The position numbers and the translations under genes were made by a program. This document shows, piece after piece, positions 9,288 through 18,547 of a DNA stretch of 64,000 bases (positions within the stretch are counted from its first letter, which is position 1; each line of letters begins with the position of its first letter). The stretch comes from Bacteroidales bacterium. GTDB lineage: Bacteria > Bacteroidota > Bacteroidia > Bacteroidales > FEN-979. The stretch covers positions 1 through 64,000 of the forward strand of contig JAQWBQ010000006.1 in NCBI GenBank assembly GCA_028706295.1, given 5' to 3'. The notes under the pieces were generated by a model. That model did not search any database, was not told where the DNA came from, and saw nothing but the letters and a program-made list of their open reading frames with translations.

Positions 9288-10298
9288 TTACTCCACGACT
9301 GTGTAGACCGGCAAATGGTCGCTGAATCCGCCAAAGTATTCCTTCGATCCTGCAGTCCGGTTTGGGATCATCTGACCTGATTTATTTTTATAAAGCATCC
9401 ACTCCTTTTTGAAAATATAAGCATACGGCGGATGGATCACGGGATTGTGGCGTTTACCGGTTAGAAGATTCCCCGATACGATAATCTGGTCAAAGAGGTC
9501 CCAGTCTTTGTAAAACAAGGTTCCTTCGCCCTTCACGTAGTTCTCATAAGTAAGGTTATACAAGGAGGCCGGTTTGATCCGCTTTTCAATCTTCTGAGCT
9601 TTCAGGACTTCGGAGATGCTTTTGTTTACGGGCTCGTCATTGAAATCTCCAATCAGGATGATCCGTGCCTGAGGGTCGGCATGTTGTACGGAATCGATAT
9701 ATTGTTTCAAAAAGGTGGCATTCTCCACTCGTTTCGGCTCCGTCTTTTCAGCCGATCCTTCGCGCGACTTCCAATGGTTGATGAAAATATGGAATGTGTT
9801 GCGCTGCTGATCCAGAACTTTGATATAAAGCACCGAACGGGTCTGGAACGAGGCCGCCGACGGAAGAGATTTGTAACCCGCCATACTTAATTTTCCGGGG
9901 CGGTACAGCGCTGCCACATCGATTCCCCTCGGATCGTTCCCCTCCACGAGAATGGTTTGGTACCCGCCCCGCTGAAGTTCCTGAACCCTGATCAGATCTT
10001 CCAGAACTGTTTTGTTTTCAATTTCAGCAAGTCCGATAAATGCCGGCAGATCGGTGCTGTCGATGGCCGACAGCACTCGGGCGACCTGGTGAAGCTTGCG
10101 GTTGTATCTTTCCGATGTCCAGGCAACTTTGGATCCAGGTAAAAAATCCTCATCATTCCGTTTGGGATCATCGATGGTGTCGAAAATATTCTCCGTATTA
10201 TAAAAAACAATTTTAAAGGGTTTTACATCTTGTTTCTGAGAGTAACCAATAAGACTGCATACGATCAGAAAGATCAGAAATAAGGGGAATGACTTCAT
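9288..10298 (-). CDS. Endonuclease/exonuclease/phosphatase family protein, exported
   Basis: A 336-residue protein with a signal peptide (MKSFPLFLIFLIVCSLIGYSQ) and the EEP fold shared by DNase I, exonuclease III and sphingomyelinases. Key motifs in order: FYNTENIFDT (Asn), GLAEIEN (metal Glu), INHWKSR (catalytic His region), LIGDFNDEP (Asp and Asn), SDHLPVY (final Asp-His pair). The full set is present, so it should be an active metal-dependent phosphodiesterase or nuclease acting in the periplasm or outside the cell. The substrate (DNA, inositol phosphate or lipid headgroup) cannot be told from sequence. Together with the PLD-fold protein at 4.1 kb it gives this region two exported phosphodiesterases. 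Confidence 0.88.
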   Translation of the reverse strand: MKSFPLFLIFLIVCSLIGYSQKQDVKPFKIVFYNTENIFDTIDDPKRNDEDFLPGSKVAWTSERYNRKLHQVARVLSAIDSTDLPAFIGLAEIENKTVLEDLIRVQELQRGGYQTILVEGNDPRGIDVAALYRPGKLSMAGYKSLPSAASFQTRSVLYIKVLDQQRNTFHIFINHWKSREGSAEKTEPKRVENATFLKQYIDSVQHADPQARIILIGDFNDEPVNKSISEVLKAQKIEKRIKPASLYNLTYENYVKGEGTLFYKDWDLFDQIIVSGNLLTGKRHNPVIHPPYAYIFKKEWMLYKNKSGQMIPNRTAGSKEYFGGFSDHLPVYTVVE

Positions 10299-10406
10299 CG
10301 GAGATTATTTAATTTATCAGATTATAAAAAGGGACACCATTGCTGATGTCCCTGTGCTTTATCCGTCATTTTATTTGTCGTCCATAACCGTAGGGCTGAT
10401 CACGGA

Positions 10407-11258
10407 TCAGTCAACCACGATGACCAGGTACTTGGAATTTGCCCAGAAGGCCTTATAATCAAGGATCTGCAACGCCTGAATGACTTTTTTATCACCTGAG
10501 AATTTGTAGGAACTCGAAGGATGGTTCGAAAGGATCTTTGCTTTTTTACTCAGGATGGAGATCTCGGTCACTTTGCGAACGTCAATTTTAGTAAAGAGGT
10601 CCTTGTTAAAATCGGCCAGCAGTTCACCGCTCTTGATGATTCCGCTCTTCTTGAGCTCCTTGTTGGTGCCGATAACGTAATACGCGGTATTCAACGCTTC
10701 ATCCTGGGCAGCAATGGTTTGGTTCTGGCTGCTGATCTGGGACCCTTGTGACCGCACCGTGCGCGACAAAGTATCGATCTTCAGATTGGCTGTTTCAAAT
10801 GCACTGTTCAGCTTGGCAAGTTTACCGCGGAGATCCTCTATTTCGGAAGCTTTTGCAGCAATGTCCTTCTGTAGCCTGTCAACCATTTTGTTGAGCTCAT
10901 CAACTTTCATGTTGGCATTTTTCAGTTTCCTGGTGAGGGCCGACAGCGTCTCTTTATTTTTCTGCATCAAACCGTAGATCGTCTGGATGTCATTCTTGAT
11001 CTGTTCTTTTGCCGACAATTTTAATTCACCCCCGCGATCTGTGGTCAGGTTGATAATGTTCTCTTTTTGTTTGATGGTATCCAGCGTTCCCTGGATCTCG
11101 TTAATGGACCGGATGAATTCATTGATTGCTTCATCCTTTTGCATGGTTTGACTCAGGAGGCTGTCATTTTTAGCCTGCATTTCCTGGGCTTGTTTCTTGG
11201 CTTCACGGCCACAGGCAATGAAAACCGGGATCAATAAAAGTACAAGATACTTTTTCAT
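10407..11258 (-). CDS. Coiled-coil lipoprotein of unknown function
   Basis: A 283-residue lipoprotein: MKKYLVLLLIPVFIAC gives a lipobox with Cys at residue 16. Residues about 22-190 are heptad-rich and predict long coiled coils (KKQAQEMQAKNDSLLSQ, then several LXXLXXK-type runs and QGSQISSQNQTIAAQ). The C-terminal ~90 residues (AYYVIGTNKELKKSGII to LQILDYKAFWANSKYLVIVV) look globular. I recall similar proteins in other Bacteroidota annotated only as hypothetical. The element CAAAATTA at 11281-11288 reads TAATTTTG on the coding strand, a fair -7 box for this gene. Confidence 0.75.
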   Translation of the reverse strand: MKKYLVLLLIPVFIACGREAKKQAQEMQAKNDSLLSQTMQKDEAINEFIRSINEIQGTLDTIKQKENIINLTTDRGGELKLSAKEQIKNDIQTIYGLMQKNKETLSALTRKLKNANMKVDELNKMVDRLQKDIAAKASEIEDLRGKLAKLNSAFETANLKIDTLSRTVRSQGSQISSQNQTIAAQDEALNTAYYVIGTNKELKKSGIIKSGELLADFNKDLFTKIDVRKVTEISILSKKAKILSNHPSSSYKFSGDKKVIQALQILDYKAFWANSKYLVIVVD

Positions 11259-11352
11259 TTTTAAGGTTTTAAAGTTGATGCAAAATTAATCAGAAAATTA
11301 TAATATATAACTCTTCTTGATCGGGAACCCTTAACTTTACGGAAAAAATATC

Positions 11353-12531
11353 GTGCAAAAATCCAAGAATATTTTATTAAAACACGGAAAAGATGCGGCT
11401 GTCCGACGATTTCATCCCTGGATCTTTTCGGGAGCGATCGATCGTATCGAAGGCGCGCCGGGGGTCGGAGATATTGTCAGAATTATAGATTCGGGCAGGA
11501 ACTTTCTTGCATTAGGCCATTACCTGAAAGGTGACATTGCGGTAAAAATCTTTTCCTTTGAAGAGGTTACAGTCGACGATACATACTGGTATGAACGACT
11601 GAGACAATGTTACCGGCGAAGATGCAGCCTTGGAATTGCTGAACAGGAGCGCCAACCGGCTTACAGGTTGGTTTTTTCGGAAGGCGACGGACTGCCGGGT
11701 CTGGTAATCGATTATTACAACGGGGTTGCGGTAATTCAGGCTTCGTCGAAAGGTATGCAGAGTCTGTTGCCGGTTTTTACCGAAGGATTGAAATCCATCT
11801 ACGGTTCGAATTTGCTGGCGGTTTATGATAAAAGTGATGATAAAGAGGGTGGGATTCCTCCCGACCGGAGGTTTCTTTACGGGAAGAGCGAAAGGATTGC
11901 AATTCTGGAAAACGGGAACCAGTTCTTTGTTGACTTTATCAATGGACAAAAAACAGGTTTTTATCTGGATCAGCGCCTGAACCGACTTTTTGCCCATTAC
12001 TATGCAAAAGGACGGGTGGTGCTGAATGCCTTTTGTTATTCCGGGGCATTTTCGGTCTATGCCCTTCGGGGAGGAGCGAAATTGGTACATTCAGTGGATA
12101 TTTCGAAAAAAGCACTGGATTGGACTTCAGAACATGTGGTTCTGAATGGTTTTGATCCCTCCATTCATGAGACGTTTGCTGCCGATGTAAAAGATTACCT
12201 GGTCTCGACCAGGAACACGTACGACCTGATCATCCTCGATCCGCCGGCCTTTGCCAAGACCCATCGTGTTTCAAACAATGCGTTGCATGCCTACATTCAT
12301 ATCAATGCTGCCGCGATGAACAGGATCAATAGGGGAGGCCTACTCTTTACCTTTTCTTGTTCACAGGCCATCTCGAGGGAGATGTTCCGTGCGGCCATCC
12401 AATCGGCCGCAATCGAAACGGGCCGCAGGGTTACAGTTTTGCATCAGCTTGTTCAGGGGCCCGATCATCCGGTGAATGCCTGCCACCCCGAAGGCGATTA
12501 CCTTAAGGGCTTGATTTTGATGGTCGAATAA
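11353..12531 (+). CDS. rlmI: Class I rRNA (cytosine-5) methyltransferase, RlmI family
   Basis: A 392-residue SAM-dependent methyltransferase. The N-terminus is a PUA-like RNA-binding domain (KHGKDAAVRRFHPWIFSGAIDRIEG). The methyltransferase part has the linker QKTGFYLDQRLNR, motif I VLNAFCYSGAFSVYALRGGA, the acidic VHSVDIS, and the catalytic LDPPAFAK and FTFSCSQ typical of the RlmI/YccW family that methylates 23S rRNA. The start is GTG at 11353; no earlier ATG is in frame. TAACTTTA ends about 13 bases upstream, so the transcript leader would be very short. Confidence 0.88.
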   Translation: MQKSKNILLKHGKDAAVRRFHPWIFSGAIDRIEGAPGVGDIVRIIDSGRNFLALGHYLKGDIAVKIFSFEEVTVDDTYWYERLRQCYRRRCSLGIAEQERQPAYRLVFSEGDGLPGLVIDYYNGVAVIQASSKGMQSLLPVFTEGLKSIYGSNLLAVYDKSDDKEGGIPPDRRFLYGKSERIAILENGNQFFVDFINGQKTGFYLDQRLNRLFAHYYAKGRVVLNAFCYSGAFSVYALRGGAKLVHSVDISKKALDWTSEHVVLNGFDPSIHETFAADVKDYLVSTRNTYDLIILDPPAFAKTHRVSNNALHAYIHINAAAMNRINRGGLLFTFSCSQAISREMFRAAIQSAAIETGRRVTVLHQLVQGPDHPVNACHPEGDYLKGLILMVE

Positions 12532-12591
12532 TGAGTGCCATCTTGTCTGAGATCTATGCTAATCCGCTAAATTTACCTTCCCTACCAAATC

Positions 12592-13806
12592 ATGATGATG
12601 GAATTACCAAAACCCGGTGAATTTGCCAATTGCTGGTCGCTCGACTCCAATGTTGTTTTTCTGAACCATGGATCCTTCGGAGCTTGTCCTGCTGTTATCC
12701 AGCAACGACAGGACGCCTACCGCCGGCAACTTGAATCACAACCCGTCAGATTTCTCATCCGGGAGATGGAACAGCAATTCAATACGACACGTGAAAAAAT
12801 CGCTGCTTTTGTCAATGCACCCCTGAAGGATCTGGTCTTTGTTCAGAATGCCACTACCGCGGTGAATACCGTGTTCCGTTCGCTGAAATTCGACCGCGGC
12901 GATGAGATCGTCTATACAAACCATATTTACGCGGCGTGCAAACGGGTTCTCGATTATGTTGCAGAGACAACAGGAGCGGTACTCGTGGAGGCTTCCTTCG
13001 GATTTCCGATCGATCATCCCGGGAAAATCACCGATGCAATCCTCGCGAAAATTTCACCGAAAACGAAAATAGTTCTGATCGACCATATTTCATCGGCTAC
13101 TGCCCTGATCCATCCCGTAGAAGAAATTGTCGGTGCACTCAACGAACGGGGGATCGATACCCTGATCGACGGAGCACACGCCCTTGGGAGCATACCACTT
13201 GATCTGCAGAAAATAAATGCAACCTATTATACCGCTAACTGTCATAAATGGTTGTGTGCACCAAAGAGTTCGGCGATTTTGTATGTGCGATCTGATAAAC
13301 AGGATGGAATCGTACCTGCGGTTATCAGTCACCCCGGTCATAGAGCCTCCTCTTTTACCGAGCGGTTTTACTGGCCCGGAACCTACGATCCCTCTGCAGT
13401 TTTGGCGGTGTCAGATACCCTTGATTTCTTTTCTGAACTGCTTCCCGGAGGTTTTCCCGAAGCCATGCAAAAAAATCATGAACTGTGCCTTGCAGCGCGT
13501 AACCTGCTTTGTGAGCGGCTGAATATCCCGAAACCGTGTCCCGACGACATGATCGCCTCTATGGCAACCATCATATTGCCTGTCCCGTCACCCGCTGTTG
13601 AAGTCGATTATAAAAGTATCGATCCGTTGCAGGAAACGATCTTCCGTAAATACCATCTTGAGGTCCCGGTCTGGAACTGGTCATCCCAGGGCAGACGTTT
13701 AACCCGGATTTCGGCACAACGCTATAATTCACCTGACCAGTACCGTTACCTGGCCGATGTTTTACAGAAAATTATCGAAGAAGAACAAACGGTCTTAAAA
13801 AAATAA
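12592..13806 (+). CDS. Class V aminotransferase-fold PLP enzyme (isopenicillin-N-epimerase-like)
   Basis: A 404-residue PLP enzyme. Recognisable parts are FLNHGSFGACP at the N-terminus, NATTAVNTVFRSL, the cofactor aspartate in LIDGAHALGSIPLDL, and the Schiff-base lysine in TANCHKWLCAPKSSAILYV. This combination is typical of the CefD-like/cysteine-desulfurase-like group of family V. The true substrate is unknown: most proteins labelled isopenicillin N epimerase outside actinomycetes have not been tested, and there is no beta-lactam cluster here. It starts 60 bases after the rRNA methyltransferase gene. Confidence 0.85.
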   Translation: MMMELPKPGEFANCWSLDSNVVFLNHGSFGACPAVIQQRQDAYRRQLESQPVRFLIREMEQQFNTTREKIAAFVNAPLKDLVFVQNATTAVNTVFRSLKFDRGDEIVYTNHIYAACKRVLDYVAETTGAVLVEASFGFPIDHPGKITDAILAKISPKTKIVLIDHISSATALIHPVEEIVGALNERGIDTLIDGAHALGSIPLDLQKINATYYTANCHKWLCAPKSSAILYVRSDKQDGIVPAVISHPGHRASSFTERFYWPGTYDPSAVLAVSDTLDFFSELLPGGFPEAMQKNHELCLAARNLLCERLNIPKPCPDDMIASMATIILPVPSPAVEVDYKSIDPLQETIFRKYHLEVPVWNWSSQGRRLTRISAQRYNSPDQYRYLADVLQKIIEEEQTVLKK

Positions 13807-13872
13807 AGGAGTTTTTTTACTTTCATCCGGGAATTGTTACTTTTACATTGAAAAAAACTAAATCCGATCCAT

Positions 13873-14253
13873 ATGAAAAAAATGTCATTTCTATTGTTGG
13901 CGCTCATCCCGATGATGTTCCTGCCGGTCTCCTGTAAAAAGGACAAAGAGGTCACTTGCACGCTGGTCACCGCGGCCACACAGCCGCCTGTCGATATGAA
14001 TGTGACGTACAAAGCAACCCAGACGGGTGATGGAACAATTTCCACATTAAGTTATGTCACCCCGACAGGGACTGTTACGGTATCAAATCCCCAATTGCCC
14101 TGGGAGATCACCATCGCGGTAACAACAGCCACCAACGTCTCGATTTCAGCAAGCGGGACGGTCAAAAACGGCAGTCTGAATATCTCTTATAATGGAACCA
14201 GCGGCGGAGCAACCATTGCAGGAAGCGATTTCTGCTCACAGGAAACAAACTGA
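13873..14253 (+). CDS. Small lipoprotein of unknown function
   Basis: A 126-residue lipoprotein with lipobox LPVSC (Cys at about residue 20) followed by KKDKE, a common Bacteroidota surface-lipoprotein pattern. The remainder is Thr/Ser/Val rich (VTYKATQTGDGTISTLSYVTPTG) and resembles a single beta-sandwich domain. No family is recognised. Its stop codon lies inside the hairpin at 14225-14264, which probably ends transcription from both sides. Confidence 0.72.
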   Translation: MKKMSFLLLALIPMMFLPVSCKKDKEVTCTLVTAATQPPVDMNVTYKATQTGDGTISTLSYVTPTGTVTVSNPQLPWEITIAVTTATNVSISASGTVKNGSLNISYNGTSGGATIAGSDFCSQETN

Positions 14254-14264
14254 GCAGAAATCGC
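14225..14264. terminator. Hairpin overlapping the stop codon, between convergent genes
   Basis: A perfect 14-bp inverted repeat: GCGATTTCTGCTCA (14225-14238) and TGAGCAGAAATCGC (14251-14264), with a 12-base loop. The TGA at 14251-14253 is the stop of the upstream lipoprotein gene, so the left arm is coding sequence. It lies 14 bases before the end of the convergent FISUMP gene and can serve both directions. No long T-run is present on either side. Confidence 0.6.
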
Positions 14265-14277
14265 CTTGCGGATTATT

Positions 14278-16737
14278 TCAGTCCTTCAGACAGCGGACTG
14301 AATTCCCGTTTTCCATTCCATGTCCGTAACGTAAAATGTTGCTGTGATCATAACCTGCAAGTCGTCTCCAAGCATTGGTCGGATTATTAATAAGCGGTGT
14401 GGAAGCCCACCAGGAAGCATACAGGTGAAGATCACCACACGATCCTGCTCCATGTCTGAATCCTCCTGGTAAACCAGTAAATCCGGAACAATTGGTGGCA
14501 CCGGTGTTCGGTGTAAACCAATGAAGGGTGCCTGTTTCTTTCATTTCTCCGCCTGCATTGGTTCCTGACCAGGTATAGGTGTTACAATCAACGGTGGCAT
14601 CAATAAAAGTTGTCAGCGTACACCACTCTCCGTCAGTAGGAACATGCCAGCCTGTCGGACAGATTCCCTGTCCTCCGGGGGTACTGTTATATTGCATGGT
14701 CTCATTCCATTGATAGAGCCCGCCATAGGTTGAACAATTATTTGGATCGTTATCGTAGCAGTATTTTTCGATGATATTGTTATTGATCTGATCCTGCGAA
14801 ACATTTACCATGGTTCCGACATTCAGGTTTTCCTTTAACCAACATTGGGTCCCGATCTGAACAGTATTGTAGACCTGTCCCTCATAGGTTACTGTCGGGA
14901 TTCCGGGGCATGTTGTGCCACCGCAACCAAATGTTATCAGAACATCATCATAGGAAATACAACCGTCATGGTTGATGGTCCACCTTAAAAGATAGGTTGT
15001 ACCGGTCACACCTGAAAAGGTGGAATTATAGGCCAGGTAATTTCCAAGTGATCCTCCCGTTCCGCTTTGTATGCTCCATTCCCCGGTACCAATAACAGGG
15101 ATATTCCCGGCAAGCGTCGTTGATGTTGAACCAACAACTGTCTGATCCGGACCAGCATCGGCCTGTGTGGGAAGTTCAATCAGATTTATAGTGACATCAT
15201 CGTAGGAGTCGGGACAATTATCTTTTTTTATGGTCCATCGAAGAAGATAGGTGATTCCGGGAGTTCCGGTAAACGTTGCATTCGGATCTGCAGTGTTTGA
15301 AAAGCTATAGCCCGACGCACCGCTTTCTTCACTCCACAACCCGGTTCCTGGAGTCGGATCAATTGCTGACAACGTCGTCGTCGCGCCACAGACGTTCTGA
15401 TCGGGGCCGGCATCCGATGTCAGGCAGTAATCACTGACACACCGTAGCGGGTACCCATAGGGTTTATTACGGTATAAGTCAGGACCCCAGTCAAAGTAGA
15501 GATAACTCGCATGATTATTATCCTCCTGGGTGCTGCTCCAGTAAACACCGGTTGATCCCCTGAAATATAAATTGCCATTACTGACCCCGAGAAATCCCGC
15601 ATGATGCATGTATAATCCTGAAGTCCATGGACTGATCCAGTTATCTGAAACATTCCGCCATTCTGAACCTGTCGGAATTCTCCAGTCGCTCTGAAGCAAT
15701 AACCGGCACGGATCTTCGGTTAAAGTCCAGTCAGAATTTTCGGAAATATAGGTTATCCAGGTGGTATTTGGTGTTCTTGTGAATCCATCGTGTTTATATC
15801 CCTGCTTACGGTTAAATTGCCAGTACCATCCGGCCGATGATTCCGTTGCATCATTAATACCGGAAGCCTGATGATCGGATCCCAGGTTGCTGGTGATCCA
15901 GCATTTTAAAGGTTCACCCGGGATGTTTGTGGCAGTACCATAAACAACATCATTTTTCGTTACCGGGGCTACATTTCCAGCGGTATGGGTGACGGTCATG
16001 GTCGATCCACAGAGCCAGGGCCCTCCTTTTGCTTTGATAGCTGGATTAAAGATGAACGTAATAGTTTTACTGCTTTCAGGAACATCGGTTTGAACCGAAG
16101 TAACTGTTCCCGAATAGGCCGTGAACTTCAGAACCTCACCTGGAGCATAAATCATTTCATTGCTTCGGCTATTCGCGGTCTGATCGGTTTCATCAATGGA
16201 TTCTCCGTTTTTTCCTGAATATTTGAGTGAAACAGCGCACCCGTCGGAGAACTTACTTAAAATTTTTATCGATGACACAGAACCACCCCCACTCATGTTA
16301 ACGAGATACATGCCCTGATCCAGATGTTCGAGCAGAAAAAGATGTGGTCCTGATTCCAGATGCTTTTCAGTCTTTATTACACTGTTTCCATTCATGTTAT
16401 AAACATTCAGGCGAACTAAGCCCGATTCCTTGATATACAAAGATACCTCTGCATTTCCATTCATTGGATTCGGATGAATCCGAAGTGGGGTCACGCCATT
16501 CATATCTTGAACATCAATAATCGAAACCAGGTGTAAAGTCTCAGAGCCATCAAGGGTGACGGAAGTGTTTCGGTCAAGGTTTTCAACCACAATATATTCA
16601 ATTTTGGGTGCAGTCCCTCCCAAGGCTGCAAAGTTCAGGTCATAAGTCTGGGATTTGGATTGGATCGTAAAGCCGACCATTAAAGTGATACCCGATATCA
16701 AAATCGAGTAAAAAAAGAATTTGTTTTTCTGTTTCAT
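14278..16737 (-). CDS. Surface protein with two FISUMP domains and two PKD-like repeats
   Basis: An 819-residue exported protein. Residues 1-30 form a signal peptide or membrane anchor. Residues about 83-163 (LRIHPNPMNGNAEVSLYIKESG, LDQGMYLVNMSGG, VSSIKILSK) look like a T9SS type A sorting domain, but near the N-terminus rather than at the end. Then comes a first FISUMP domain (about 235-440; SDWRIPTGSEWRNVSD, YPLRCVSDY), two PKD/Ig-like repeats of about 95 residues each (both begin DAGPDQ and contain TYLLRWTI), and a second FISUMP domain (about 610-819; TVQIGTQCWLKENLNVGT, CPTGWHVPTDGEWCTL, SVRCLKD). FISUMP domains are common on Bacteroidota and Fibrobacteres surface proteins and have a C-type-lectin-like look; ligands are unknown. 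Confidence 0.83.
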   Translation of the reverse strand: MKQKNKFFFYSILISGITLMVGFTIQSKSQTYDLNFAALGGTAPKIEYIVVENLDRNTSVTLDGSETLHLVSIIDVQDMNGVTPLRIHPNPMNGNAEVSLYIKESGLVRLNVYNMNGNSVIKTEKHLESGPHLFLLEHLDQGMYLVNMSGGGSVSSIKILSKFSDGCAVSLKYSGKNGESIDETDQTANSRSNEMIYAPGEVLKFTAYSGTVTSVQTDVPESSKTITFIFNPAIKAKGGPWLCGSTMTVTHTAGNVAPVTKNDVVYGTATNIPGEPLKCWITSNLGSDHQASGINDATESSAGWYWQFNRKQGYKHDGFTRTPNTTWITYISENSDWTLTEDPCRLLLQSDWRIPTGSEWRNVSDNWISPWTSGLYMHHAGFLGVSNGNLYFRGSTGVYWSSTQEDNNHASYLYFDWGPDLYRNKPYGYPLRCVSDYCLTSDAGPDQNVCGATTTLSAIDPTPGTGLWSEESGASGYSFSNTADPNATFTGTPGITYLLRWTIKKDNCPDSYDDVTINLIELPTQADAGPDQTVVGSTSTTLAGNIPVIGTGEWSIQSGTGGSLGNYLAYNSTFSGVTGTTYLLRWTINHDGCISYDDVLITFGCGGTTCPGIPTVTYEGQVYNTVQIGTQCWLKENLNVGTMVNVSQDQINNNIIEKYCYDNDPNNCSTYGGLYQWNETMQYNSTPGGQGICPTGWHVPTDGEWCTLTTFIDATVDCNTYTWSGTNAGGEMKETGTLHWFTPNTGATNCSGFTGLPGGFRHGAGSCGDLHLYASWWASTPLINNPTNAWRRLAGYDHSNILRYGHGMENGNSVRCLKD

Positions 16738-17149
16738 GTTTTTGGGTTTAAAGGTTATTGCAATAGTGCTGATTTGGCTTGCTAACTGAATATTGTTTTA
16801 TTCTTTTAGAGTCTGAATCCCGCCCTGATGTTGAGTACAGCAAAAGATCCGATGAGAATGGTCGGAATAGGTTATTGTAGTAACAGAGAAGTATTTTAAT
16901 ATAAAATCATAATACATATGTACAAAAAATGTACCGCCGAGTTATATTATTATAAGACAGATATATATGAAAATTTCCAAGTGAAAAAAGTGTAAAGAAT
17001 ATTTACACTTATGTAAAAAGTGTAAAATATTTTTACACTTTTTTGTGGTTTGGATTCGGAATGGAACGGATTTTATGAATGAAGGGCGTGAGTGGGTGTA
17101 CGCAGGGTCGTGATCGCCCGGTTACGAACAACAACGGGAGATTGCAGTT
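16738..17149. other. Intergenic region without a gene
   Basis: A 412-base gap between two minus-strand genes. No convincing reading frame is seen. It must hold the promoter of the FISUMP gene (right of 16737) and the transcription end of the radical SAM gene. Its main structure is the pair of AT-rich palindromes at 16988-17043. The rest (17045-17149) shows nothing that I recognise. Confidence 0.6.
16988..17043. repeat. Two tandem AT-rich palindromes sharing AAGTGTAAA/TTTACACTT
   Basis: The first palindrome has arms AAGTGTAAA (16988-16996) and TTTACACTT (17002-17010). The second has 13-base arms AAAAAGTGTAAAA (17015-17027) and TTTTACACTTTTT (17031-17043). Four copies of the GTGTAAA word therefore alternate in orientation within 56 bases. 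Read on the minus strand, each hairpin is followed by T-rich sequence about 110 bases after the radical SAM stop, so tandem terminators are possible. A repressor binding array is the alternative. Confidence 0.65.
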
Positions 17150-18547
17150 TTATTTATCGATTTTTTTCCACAAGTTGTTTCTGTAAATACGTTTCATGGG
17201 AACGTATATATACCTGAATAATTTATCCGGCAAATATTGTTGCAGCCAACAAGCGAGGTCTTTACCGAAATCGTAGAGAAAGTTTTTTTGGTTTGAATCT
17301 GAGTAATATCCTTCTTCTTCTGCCAGTTTTACCGCCTTTAATCGATCGTTATAAGAAAACTCAGGTGTTTCAAACACGATTCTTGGTTTGGTACGATGAT
17401 ATGCATGAATTTTATTGTTAAACAAGGTTCCGGAAGTTAAAACATAATCCCACTGTTCCGTTGATTTATAGGGAAGAACGGAATAAAACATGACAAAATC
17501 TAGATCAGATTGTTTGGCAAATTCAATGGATTCTTTCACTGATTCAAGGGTATCTCCGGGACTCCCGATTACAAATTGACCAAGAACTTCAATGCCCGCC
17601 TCCTTAAAAATCCGAATACCTCTCTGAGTCGCTTCGATGGTGGTATTTTTTTTCATTGTCCGGAGTATCGCGTTATTGGCTGATTCAACTCCGATCCCGA
17701 CATTATAACACCCCGATCTTTTCATTAATTGAGCTATTTCTTTTGTGATTAGCTCTGCCCGCACCGGAGTCGTCCAAAGAAATCTGAGTTTTTTATCCAG
17801 TATGATCCTGCATAACTTTTCGACCCTGTTTAAGTCGATGTTGAAACTGTTGTCGTTAAAGAAAAAGGTCTTCTTTTTATACTTTTTCATTAAATATTCT
17901 ATCTCTTCAACGATCAGTTCCGGCTCTCTTTTTCTCCAGTTTCCTAACCATATCGAGGAGGAGTTGCAGAAAACACATTTAAACGGGCACCCCCTGCTGG
18001 TTACAATCCTGTGCATGGGATACCGGTTCATTTTGAAAAGATCGTAAGCAGGATAAGGTATTGAATCCAGATCCTTTATCTGTTCCCTTGCCGGGTTGGT
18101 TATGATACGGCCGTCAGATTTGTAGATGAGTCCTTTTATTTTACTTATTTCTGTTTCACCTTTTAAATGACTGATTAACTCTGAAAAGGTAATTTCGCCT
18201 TCACCATAAACCGCGAAATCAGCCGGTGTTTCTTTGAATATTTCCTCCATGATGGTGGTGACATAGGCGCCCCCTAAACAGATTGGTGTGCCGGGCCGAA
18301 CCGAGCGGATCAGGTTGACAACTTGTACCACTTCATAATAAGCGGGCGACAGAACCGTAATCCCGATCAGATCAAAATGTGATTGGTAAAACTGTCTGAT
18401 TTCATTTTTTGTGGAAACCCTGGTATCCAATACAGAAAACTCCGCATCCGGATGGACCATTCGGGCGTAAGATGCAATATATCCCAGTCCGACATGGATG
18501 GTTTTATCCTTTTTGTCTTTGTTTGGAAATATTAACCCGATTTTCAA
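17150..18547 (-). CDS. B12-binding-domain radical SAM protein
   Basis: A 465-residue protein. The N-terminal ~130 residues form a cobalamin-binding-like Rossmann domain (MKIGLIFPNK, VGLGYIASYAR, FDLIGITVLSPAYYEV, PICLGGAYVT, YGEGEITFSEL). The radical SAM domain follows, with the 4Fe-4S motif CPFKCVFC (Cys 187, 191 and 194) and GVESANNAILRTMKK. This is the BchE/P-methylase-like architecture; members methylate unactivated carbon or phosphorus or rearrange rings, but the substrate cannot be assigned. The B12 ligand motif DXHXXG is not obvious, which is common in this group. No biosynthetic partner genes are adjacent, so it stands alone in the window. Confidence 0.87.
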   Translation of the reverse strand: MKIGLIFPNKDKKDKTIHVGLGYIASYARMVHPDAEFSVLDTRVSTKNEIRQFYQSHFDLIGITVLSPAYYEVVQVVNLIRSVRPGTPICLGGAYVTTIMEEIFKETPADFAVYGEGEITFSELISHLKGETEISKIKGLIYKSDGRIITNPAREQIKDLDSIPYPAYDLFKMNRYPMHRIVTSRGCPFKCVFCNSSSIWLGNWRKREPELIVEEIEYLMKKYKKKTFFFNDNSFNIDLNRVEKLCRIILDKKLRFLWTTPVRAELITKEIAQLMKRSGCYNVGIGVESANNAILRTMKKNTTIEATQRGIRIFKEAGIEVLGQFVIGSPGDTLESVKESIEFAKQSDLDFVMFYSVLPYKSTEQWDYVLTSGTLFNNKIHAYHRTKPRIVFETPEFSYNDRLKAVKLAEEEGYYSDSNQKNFLYDFGKDLACWLQQYLPDKLFRYIYVPMKRIYRNNLWKKIDK

